51,021 nt of DNA from positions 70,892 to 121,912 of the forward strand of contig JAMOZS010000002.1 of the NCBI GenBank assembly GCA_023667765.1, written 5' to 3'. Below are positions 9,495-16,090 of this stretch, piece by piece. How positions within the stretch are numbered: the stretch's first letter is position 1; each line of letters starts with the position of its first letter. Under the pieces are notes generated by a model that saw only the letters and a list, made by a program, of their open reading frames with translations, searched no databases and was not told the origin of the DNA. The translations under genes and the position numbers were made by a program. Source of the stretch: Roseburia sp. GTDB taxonomy: Bacteria; Bacillota; Clostridia; Lachnospirales; Lachnospiraceae.

Positions 9495-10484
9495 GTGGCA
9501 TTAAAACAATCACAATATGAATCTATTATAAGGACTTACGAGCAGACCAGAGAGAGAAACCGCCATCTTACAAAGCAGCGAAGGGAGCAGGTCTACGCGG
9601 ATATTCCCCAGATGTCTGCTCTGGACGACGAGATTCATTCTCTCGCCCTGGAGCGCACCCGGAGACTTCTGGAAACGGATGCCCCTTCTTCGGAAGGCTT
9701 AAGGGAGGACTTTGCCCGGATTGTCAGGCGCAGAAAGGCTCTGCTTCAACAGGCCGGCCTGCCGGAGGACTATCTGGAACCCGTCTACACCTGCTCTCTT
9801 TGCAGGGACACCGGTTATTGCGTCAACGAAAACGGTTATAAAGAAAAATGTCAATGCTTCCGCAGTCAGGAGCTTACGATACTCTATGAACAATCTAATA
9901 TTCAGGATATCATATCCCGCGAAAATTTCTCGACGCTCTCCTACGAATACTGCGAGGGAGAGGATTTGGAGCGTCTCAAACGAGCCGTCAAAAAATGTCT
10001 GTCTTTCATAAAGGATTTTGAGACCGACTATCAAAATCTACTCTTCTATGGTACGGTAGGCACCGGAAAAAGCTTTCTCTCGGGCTGTGTCGCACGGGAA
10101 CTGCTGGAACGGGGCTATTCGGTTATCTATTTCAGCGCAACCGGACTCTTTGAGCTTCTGGCGCGCTATTCCTTTGATAGAAATGCGAAAGAAACTCTTT
10201 ACAATTTTTATAAAGACCTATACAATTATGATTGCGTTATTATAGACGATTTGGGTACGGAGGTGACAAACAGCTTCGTAACCTCCCAGCTTTTTTCTTT
10301 TCTGAATGAGAGACATATGGGCAGAAAAGCCACCATTATCTCCACGAATCTCAACTTAGAAGAACTGAGAGACCGATATTCCGACAGAATTTTTTCCCGA
10401 ATCACCAGCAATTACACGATTTGTAAGCTGACAGGCCCCGACGTGCGCATGAGCAGAAGCGGCCTGCACCATGTGAAACCATAG
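9495..10484 (+). CDS. DnaC/DnaI-like helicase loader ATPase
   Basis: This AAA+ ATPase probably loads the replicative helicase together with the preceding DnaD-like protein. In 329 residues there is a charged helical N-terminus and a cysteine cluster (CSLCRDTGYC then CQCF, about residues 98-122) likely to bind zinc. Walker A (GTVGTGKS), Walker B (CVIIDDLGTE), a sensor-1-like STN and an Arg-rich RIFSRI segment follow. The start is GTG at 9495, with AGAGGGG about 9 nt upstream; no better ATG exists before the conserved region. The gene sits 24 nt after the DnaD-like gene and 17 nt before the PRPP synthetase, so all three likely form one operon. Confidence 0.88.
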   Translation: MALKQSQYESIIRTYEQTRERNRHLTKQRREQVYADIPQMSALDDEIHSLALERTRRLLETDAPSSEGLREDFARIVRRRKALLQQAGLPEDYLEPVYTCSLCRDTGYCVNENGYKEKCQCFRSQELTILYEQSNIQDIISRENFSTLSYEYCEGEDLERLKRAVKKCLSFIKDFETDYQNLLFYGTVGTGKSFLSGCVARELLERGYSVIYFSATGLFELLARYSFDRNAKETLYNFYKDLYNYDCVIIDDLGTEVTNSFVTSQLFSFLNERHMGRKATIISTNLNLEELRDRYSDRIFSRITSNYTICKLTGPDVRMSRSGLHHVKP

Positions 10485-10501
10485 AAAGCGAGGATTTTTA
10501 A

Positions 10502-11689
10502 ATGAGTAATCGCGAAGAAAAGCGAAATTTAGAGACCATTCCGGTTGGCTCCTTAGGTCTGATTCCTCTGGAGGGCTGTAAGGCTCTGGGAGAAAAGGTA
10601 GACAAATATCTCGTCAGATGGAGAGCGGAGCGTGAAAGCGAGCATAAAGACTCCCTGGCTTTCGCCGGTTATCAGCGGGATTCCTATCTCTTACAGACAA
10701 AGGTTCCCCGATTCGGCTCCGGTGAAGCAAAGGGCGTAATCCTCGAATCGGTGCGGGGTACAGACCTGTATCTGTTGGTTGATGTATGTAACTATTCCCT
10801 GACCTATTCCCTGTGCGGCCACCAGAACCGCATGTCCCCGGATGACCATTATCAGGATTTAAAACGTATTATAGCGGCTGTCGGCGGCAAAGCCAGACGC
10901 ATCACCGTTATCATGCCCTTTCTCTATGAGAGCCGCCAGCACAAAAGAACCCAGCGGGAATCCCTTGATTGCGCTCTGGCCCTGCAGGAGCTGGTACGAA
11001 TGGGTGTGGACAATATCATTACCTTTGATGCCCACGACCCCAGAGTCCAAAATGCGATACCGCTTCACGGCTTTGAAACTGTCCAGCCCGCCTATCAGTT
11101 CATCAAGGGGCTGCTGCACAGCGAAAAAAACCTCCGGCTCGACTCCCAGCACATGATGGTCATCAGCCCTGACGAAGGCGGCATGAAACGCGCTATCTAT
11201 ATTGCCAACGTACTTGGCCTGGATATGGGCATGTTCTACAAAAGACGCGACTATACCCGCATCGAGAACGGGCGTAATCCCATCGTCGCCCATGAGTTCC
11301 TCGGCACCAGCGTGGAAGGCAAGGATATGATTATCATTGACGATATGATTTCCTCAGGAGAAAGCGTTTTGGATGTGGCTAATGCATTAAAGGAGCGCAA
11401 GGCGAACAAAATCTTTATTTTCTCCACCTTCGGTTTATTTACCGCAGGGCTGGACAAGTTTGACAAGGCTTACGAAAGCGGCATCATCAATAAGGTTCTG
11501 ACGACCAACCTGATTTATCAGGCGCCGCAGCTTCTGGAGAGAGAATGGTATGTAAACTGCGATATGAGCAAATATATCGCTTATATTATCGATACGCTCA
11601 ATCACGACTCCTCTATCAGCGACCTTTTGAATCCCAGCGAAAGAATCCAGCAGATTGTTGCCAGATATAAAACCGAACCACAGGATTAA
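10502..11689 (+). CDS. prs: Ribose-phosphate pyrophosphokinase (PRPP synthetase), long form
   Basis: PRPP synthetase transfers pyrophosphate from ATP to ribose-5-phosphate, feeding nucleotide, His and Trp synthesis. At 395 residues it is clearly longer than the usual ~315. The family segments are recognisable but divergent: VIMPFLYESRQHKR for the ATP-binding loop, IITFDAHDPRVQNAI for the metal-binding helix, VISPDEGGMKRA, and the PRPP loop IIIDDMISSGES. About 75 extra residues are spread over the N-terminus and C-terminus. Such divergent long forms are known in Lachnospiraceae. It is the third gene of the dnaD-like operon; PRPP also feeds upp elsewhere in the window. A terminator follows. Confidence 0.87.
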   Translation: MSNREEKRNLETIPVGSLGLIPLEGCKALGEKVDKYLVRWRAERESEHKDSLAFAGYQRDSYLLQTKVPRFGSGEAKGVILESVRGTDLYLLVDVCNYSLTYSLCGHQNRMSPDDHYQDLKRIIAAVGGKARRITVIMPFLYESRQHKRTQRESLDCALALQELVRMGVDNIITFDAHDPRVQNAIPLHGFETVQPAYQFIKGLLHSEKNLRLDSQHMMVISPDEGGMKRAIYIANVLGLDMGMFYKRRDYTRIENGRNPIVAHEFLGTSVEGKDMIIIDDMISSGESVLDVANALKERKANKIFIFSTFGLFTAGLDKFDKAYESGIINKVLTTNLIYQAPQLLEREWYVNCDMSKYIAYIIDTLNHDSSISDLLNPSERIQQIVARYKTEPQD

Positions 11690-11705
11690 TCTCGAATGCA
11701 CGGGA

Positions 11706-11746
11706 GGCAGTCGCCCTTGCGCAAAATCAGCGCTACAGCGACTGCC
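11706..11746. other. Structured intergenic palindrome
   Basis: GGCAGTCGC (11706-11714) pairs perfectly with GCGACTGCC (11738-11746), with an inner GCGC/GCGC pair in the loop. It lies between the convergent prs and GH9 genes and just before the prs terminator. No T-tract follows, so it is not itself a classical terminator. Confidence 0.5.
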
Positions 11747-11760
11747 CCGTTGTCTGATTC

Positions 11761-11792
11761 GACCGGCCGCCTTTGTTCGCCGGTCTTTTTTT
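11761..11792 (+). terminator. Terminator of the dnaD-dnaI-prs operon
   Basis: GACCGGC (11761-11767) pairs with GCCGGTC (11779-11785) and is followed by seven T's. The end just touches the stop codon of the convergent GH9 gene. Confidence 0.9.
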
Positions 11793-13425
11793 ATCTCACT
11801 GTCAGCAGATAGGCCAGTGTAAATACCGCCGGCGAATTCCAGTAAATCGTAATTTCATTTAACGAATAACAGTCCACATGGTCCGCATAGCATTTCATGG
11901 GCGGCGTGCCCTGGGGAATCAGCCGGACGGCCGTCTCGTCCGCCGGATGCCTGTTAGGGCCTCCGCTGACCATACCGGGAATGCATTCTTCAATGCCATC
12001 CTGGTCCGAAGGTCTCAGATGCGGATAATTACAACAGAAATCACCGTTACCCGTCACATAACTGATGCCCAGCGCATTCGTACCCATCAGATAATGCAGC
12101 TGCTTCGCCGCATATTCCCTGTATTTTTTCCCGCCCAGAAAATAATCCGCAGCCACAAGCACCATAGCGTTTTTCATCACATTCATATTGCTTCCCCAGC
12201 AATAATCTCTGCTGTACATAGCCACTCCATAGCCACATTTATCAGAAAGCGCGCAGAGTCTCTCTGCCTCCATCCGAATATCCTCAAGCAGTCCGTCCTT
12301 TATATCAGCGGCCTTCTCCCATCTGCACAGCAGATAGCCCAGTGCTCCCAGTCCCGCAATCTCACCATAACCCATCGCCGTATGAGGAAATCTGCGCTCC
12401 AGAAGCCTCCTCATATCCTGCTCATAAGTCTCCTCGCCCGTGAGCGCAAACATCTGCGCCGCCGCCCAGAAACGATTGGAAGCATCATTCTTCTCACCAT
12501 ATTCGCCGGTATTACATTCCTTGGGATTTTCAAAGCCTGTAAACTGCGGGTTTTCCCTGAGCCAGTCATATGCCCGATGGGCTGCCCTCTCCAGTCTTTC
12601 CGCAAACTCTTTGTCATACTTTCGATAAATTTCCGCAGCCAATGCACAAACCGCTGCATAATCAGCCGTGGCAATAGAAGAGACAGGAAATACAAATAAC
12701 TGCTCCAAATCCTCCTCCGGCATGACAAAAGGCGCATGCATTGCCGTGGTCAGCTTATGATACACCCCTCCGTCAGGCGCCTGCATCTTAAGGAACCATT
12801 CCAGCTCATATCGACACTCACTCAAAATATCCGGCACTCCGCCGCCGCTCTCAGGAATATTGAGAGACACTTTTCCCAGGGTCTCGGGAACCATCTGCCA
12901 GGCATACAATAAATGTCCCAGCGCACAGGCTCCCGCCGTAATATATCTCCCATAATCTCCCGCGTCATGCCAGCCGCCGTTCACCTCTAATACCGTGCTG
13001 CGCTCCTCCCAGAGAACCGCATTCCGGATATGGCATTTATCATGTACAAATCTTCCGGCATACCGCTCCTCCAGCCCACAGCCGCAGCGCAGATAATAAT
13101 ACGCCTTCATCAAATCCTTAAATAACTTATCATAAGCCTCCGGGCTGATTTCAAAAACAGCCGAGGTCTCTCCTCCTGCCTGAATAGAATACTTTCCCGG
13201 CTGCCTCAGCTCTGAAAAGTCGGCCACATAAACCTCATCTCCGGAATCCTTATCCGGGCCGAAATACCGGGGTTTTCCCTCCATGCATATCGTCCCTGCC
13301 TCGTCCAACACCTGAAATACCTCACAGGCAAAAGGGAGTATGGCCGTCTTATTCTGCTCCGGGAAATAACCGGCCTGATTCACCATCACGCGAAAAGGAG
13401 AGATTCTCTCATATTTTTCCGTCAT
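11791..13425 (-). CDS. Glycoside hydrolase family 9, apparently cytoplasmic
   Basis: GH9 enzymes hydrolyse beta-glycans such as cellulose or cello-oligosaccharides with inversion. The 544-residue protein has an N-terminal Ig-like (CelD-N type) domain (residues 10-100, VMVNQAGYFP) and an (alpha/alpha)6 barrel. The catalytic-base motif is GGWHDAGDYGRYI, and the C-terminal NEITIYWNSPAV carries the catalytic-acid Glu. There is no signal peptide or dockerin, so it should act in the cytoplasm on imported oligosaccharides. The ATG at 13425 has AGGAGG 7 nt upstream. It follows the GH127/146-like gene by 25 nt in the same operon. Substrate is unknown; exo-activity on short oligosaccharides is an inference. 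Confidence 0.88.
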   Translation of the reverse strand: MTEKYERISPFRVMVNQAGYFPEQNKTAILPFACEVFQVLDEAGTICMEGKPRYFGPDKDSGDEVYVADFSELRQPGKYSIQAGGETSAVFEISPEAYDKLFKDLMKAYYYLRCGCGLEERYAGRFVHDKCHIRNAVLWEERSTVLEVNGGWHDAGDYGRYITAGACALGHLLYAWQMVPETLGKVSLNIPESGGGVPDILSECRYELEWFLKMQAPDGGVYHKLTTAMHAPFVMPEEDLEQLFVFPVSSIATADYAAVCALAAEIYRKYDKEFAERLERAAHRAYDWLRENPQFTGFENPKECNTGEYGEKNDASNRFWAAAQMFALTGEETYEQDMRRLLERRFPHTAMGYGEIAGLGALGYLLCRWEKAADIKDGLLEDIRMEAERLCALSDKCGYGVAMYSRDYCWGSNMNVMKNAMVLVAADYFLGGKKYREYAAKQLHYLMGTNALGISYVTGNGDFCCNYPHLRPSDQDGIEECIPGMVSGGPNRHPADETAVRLIPQGTPPMKCYADHVDCYSLNEITIYWNSPAVFTLAYLLTVR

Positions 13426-13450
13426 AAACTGCCTCCTAATCTGCTTCAAG

Positions 13451-15301
13451 CTATTTATTCTTTACTTTAAAATATATCTGATAGGGCTCGTAGCCCACCG
13501 TGTTCAGCTTGATAAAGCTGATTCCGGGATCCTGATTTTCCGTGCGGTAAAAGGTGCGGAAATCTCCCCATTGTCTCTCTGTGTCAGGGGAAAGCTCCTC
13601 CTCCGGTCTGTCCCCCTCCAGATACAGAATTCTCTCCTGCTCGGTAATCCCTGCCAGCACGTCGGGGCCATAACGGAACGCCCCCATTGTCTCGTCATCC
13701 GGCAAAGGTATAAATTGCAAACCGATGGGCAGACAGATTTCTATCCAATCCTTATCCCGCCACACCCTCTCAAGCCTCACAAAGCGCTCCGTGTCAGCGG
13801 TAACCAGCTCCGGTTTTCCGTTTATATAAACTCTTGCATCCCCGGTAATCCAGTCCGGCACTCTCAGATTCAGCGTAAATGCCGTCTCCTTCTTTGTATG
13901 TACGGTAAAGACATATTTCCGAAAATCCGGTTTATTGGCAAATACGCTGGCTATGTCATTGACTGTCTGACGCGCATCATTTACAGAAGAATTCTGGAGG
14001 CTGCCGTTCATATAATCCTGTCTTTGTACCAGCGACACCTCCGCCCCGTCTATCTCAAAATACGCCTCCGTATTGGCATACAGGGTAACATAAATATCCT
14101 GCTTCTCCTGATAATACATACAGCGGTTTAAGGCGGCGTTGGCCTGCACCATCGTACCATGACAACAGAAGAAGCTGTCCATCTCTCCTGCCCAATCCTT
14201 TCTGCTGGCCGCCTTCATGGGAAGAAAATAAGTAAGCAGTCCGGTCTGGGGCATTCCATGCCAGGAATCTCCTCTGAAATAGGCTTGCGCAAGAATTCCG
14301 TTCTGCACATTGTATTCTATATAATGCATATATTTCGGTTCCCTGGTATGCCGGAACAAAAATTCCGCCAGACGAATCATATTATAAACCGTACAATGCT
14401 CCTGATTCTTGTCACCCAGTCTCGCCTTCAGCTTCTTCATGGGCGTCCATATCTCGCCCTGGGTCTGACCGCCTGTTGCAAAGCTTCCCCTGTCTGTCAC
14501 AGCACATTTCCAATAGCTGTTTACAATAGCCAGCCACTTCTCCTCCCCCGTCACCTCATAGGCTCTGGCACAGCCCAAAATCTCGGGAATCGTTGTGTTG
14601 GCATGCATATTTGTCAGCACATCCTTCCCCTCCAGCAGAGGCTCAAACAGACGACTGCGATAATACCTCTCCAGGAGCGTGCGGTATTTGGTATCCTTTG
14701 TAAGGGAGAAAAGTTCCGCCCAAATTTCCAGCATACCGCCTGTTTCCACGTCCAGAATATTGTCAAATTCTTCTTTGGAGTATGTTCCGCTCCACTGATA
14801 GAACCAATCTGCCAGCTTATCCGCAATCGTGAGCGCAAGCTCTATCTCCATATGCCGATACACATCCAACAGCCCCATAAACAGCTTATGTATATTATAC
14901 TGGGGCGCCCAGATGTTTCTCCCCTTTCCAATCCAGTACAGATATTTCTCCGGAATAGGGGCAACCCACTCACCGCCGTTATCCTTCTGGCAGATTTCCA
15001 GCTCCTCCACAATGGCATAAGCCTTCGCCCAAAGCTCTCTGTCCCCTGTTTCATGATAACGAATCGCCGCCGCCGACAGCCAATGCCCCAGGAAATGTCC
15101 TCTCAGCTGACAGGAAGGGTCCTCCCATCCTCCCATGGCATTTAAATCCATTCCCCTTCCTGATATCCTGCCCGCCTCCAGCAGAAAATTGCGCAATAAA
15201 TATCGATTCTCCAGCTTCATCAGATAGGCTCTGTTGTCCTCTTCCCTTCTCAACAATTCGCCTTCCCGAAGCACTACCGACTTACCATCCAGTTCCCTCA
15301 A
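13451..15301 (-). CDS. GH127/GH146-like glycoside hydrolase (DUF1680; beta-L-arabinofuranosidase type)
   Basis: Members of these related families remove beta-L-arabinofuranose or similar sugars with a zinc-bound Cys nucleophile. The 616-residue protein has QEHCTVYNMIRL, giving the Glu-x-Cys pair, and FFCCHGT, giving the Cys-Cys pair; both are zinc and catalytic signatures. The Y-N-M and C-C-x-G-T context looks closest to GH146. No signal peptide is present, so the enzyme is probably cytoplasmic. The start is taken as TTG at 15301 because AAAGGAGGG lies 7 nt upstream; a TTG at 15364 would lie inside the promoter. It is the first gene of a two-gene operon with GH9. Confidence 0.8.
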   Translation of the reverse strand: MRELDGKSVVLREGELLRREEDNRAYLMKLENRYLLRNFLLEAGRISGRGMDLNAMGGWEDPSCQLRGHFLGHWLSAAAIRYHETGDRELWAKAYAIVEELEICQKDNGGEWVAPIPEKYLYWIGKGRNIWAPQYNIHKLFMGLLDVYRHMEIELALTIADKLADWFYQWSGTYSKEEFDNILDVETGGMLEIWAELFSLTKDTKYRTLLERYYRSRLFEPLLEGKDVLTNMHANTTIPEILGCARAYEVTGEEKWLAIVNSYWKCAVTDRGSFATGGQTQGEIWTPMKKLKARLGDKNQEHCTVYNMIRLAEFLFRHTREPKYMHYIEYNVQNGILAQAYFRGDSWHGMPQTGLLTYFLPMKAASRKDWAGEMDSFFCCHGTMVQANAALNRCMYYQEKQDIYVTLYANTEAYFEIDGAEVSLVQRQDYMNGSLQNSSVNDARQTVNDIASVFANKPDFRKYVFTVHTKKETAFTLNLRVPDWITGDARVYINGKPELVTADTERFVRLERVWRDKDWIEICLPIGLQFIPLPDDETMGAFRYGPDVLAGITEQERILYLEGDRPEEELSPDTERQWGDFRTFYRTENQDPGISFIKLNTVGYEPYQIYFKVKNK

Positions 15302-15335
15302 TACGGTACCCTCCTTTAACCTCAAACTTATATTT

Positions 15336-15364
15336 ATTATACCGAAAACCTTTCCCCCTTCCAA
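15336..15364 (-). promoter_or_regulatory. Promoter of the GH127/146-GH9 operon
   Basis: On the minus strand TTGGAA (15359-15364) and perfect TATAAT (15336-15341) are spaced by 17 nt, 35 nt before the chosen TTG start. Confidence 0.7.
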
Positions 15365-15393
15365 TGGCTATCTAAAAAAAAGGATGTTGATTC

Positions 15394-15421
15394 TTGACTT
15401 TTCTCTGATTTCCCGTATAAT
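15394..15421 (+). promoter_or_regulatory. Promoter of queT
   Basis: TTGACT (15394-15399) and TATAAT (15416-15421) with a 16-nt spacer. The transcript would start near 15428 and carry a leader of about 87 nt that includes the preQ1 riboswitch. Confidence 0.8.
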
Positions 15422-15462
15422 AAATTTTTGGAAAAGCCCTTAGAAACATGCTTTTCAAAAAA

Positions 15463-15507
15463 CCGTGAGTTCGAGACCTTCCTCACGTAAAACAAAACTA
15501 AAGGAGA
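15463..15507 (+). promoter_or_regulatory. PreQ1-I riboswitch, translational type
   Basis: A CGTGAG/CTCACG hairpin (15464-15469 with 15482-15487) has the loop TTCGAGACCTTC. It is followed by the A-rich tail AAAACAAAACTAA, which runs straight into the AAAGGAG ribosome site of queT. This is the layout of the class I preQ1 aptamer, in which the tail pairs back into the loop when the ligand binds and hides the Shine-Dalgarno sequence. The downstream gene is a queuosine-precursor transporter, which agrees. An extra hairpin GAAAAGC/GCTTTTC (15431-15456) precedes it. No T-tract is present, so translational control is inferred. Confidence 0.85.
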
Positions 15508-15514
15508 ATAACAA

Positions 15515-16027
15515 ATGAAAAAAACAGTATTTATCGCTCACGCAGCAATTATTGCTGCGCTCTATGTGGCGCTGACTCTGCTTGCCAACGGACTGGGCCT
15601 TGCCAGCTATGCCATTCAGGTACGCTTCTCCGAAGCGCTCACCATTCTTCCCTTTTTTACGCCGGCCGCCATACCGGGCTTGTTTATCGGCTGTATCATC
15701 AGCAATATCCTGTGCGGCAGCATCCTGTGGGATGTCCTATTCGGAAGCTTTGCTACTCTTCTGGGTGCGGCGGGTACTTATCTGCTCAGCCGAAAGCTGC
15801 GAGCAAAAAAAGCTAACCTGGCTGCATTCCTCGCTCCTCTCCCCCCTGTCATTGCCAACACTGTCATCGTTCCCCTCGTTCTGGCCTATGCCTATCATTT
15901 GGAGGGGGGCATTCCCTACTTTATGCTCACCGTGGGAATCGGGGAAATCCTTTCCTGCGGCGTATTAGGGCTGGCGCTTCTGAAGCTTCTTCAGAAATAC
16001 CAAAAATACATTTTTCCTGTATCATAA
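15515..16027 (+). CDS. queT: Queuosine precursor transporter QueT
   Basis: QueT is a small membrane protein thought to be the substrate-binding component of an ECF-type importer for queuosine precursors such as preQ1. The 170 residues form about five hydrophobic segments, with family features such as VRFSEALTILPFFTPAAIPGL and GCIISNILCG. The ATG has AAAGGAG 8 nt upstream, the same bases that form the end of the preQ1 riboswitch. No ECF energizing genes (EcfA/EcfT) are nearby, so a shared module from elsewhere must be used. It is the only plus-strand gene here, convergent with the gene ending at 16091. Confidence 0.93.
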   Translation: MKKTVFIAHAAIIAALYVALTLLANGLGLASYAIQVRFSEALTILPFFTPAAIPGLFIGCIISNILCGSILWDVLFGSFATLLGAAGTYLLSRKLRAKKANLAAFLAPLPPVIANTVIVPLVLAYAYHLEGGIPYFMLTVGIGEILSCGVLGLALLKLLQKYQKYIFPVS

Positions 16028-16033
16028 AGTATA

Positions 16034-16082
16034 GGCTTCGGCCTGCCTTCGGGCGTGACGCTTCTGCTGCGCCCAAGGCGCT
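16034..16082. other. Structured convergent intergenic region
   Basis: Nested inverted repeats lie between two convergent genes: an outer GGCTTCGG/CCGAGCC with one bulge and an inner GGGCG/CGCCC. It may terminate both, but neither side has a clear T-tract. Confidence 0.35.
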
Positions 16083-16090
16083 TCCGAGCC

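Noticed and set aside
11878-12699. 273-codon plus-strand frame
   Set aside because: Antisense to the GH9 gene; no ribosome site and no sensible domain.
14159-15145. 328-codon plus-strand frame
   Set aside because: Shadow of the GH127/146-like gene.
15302-15364. N-terminal extension of the GH127/146-like protein from TTG 15364
   Set aside because: This segment holds the TATAAT promoter and the AAAGGAGGG ribosome site serving TTG 15301.
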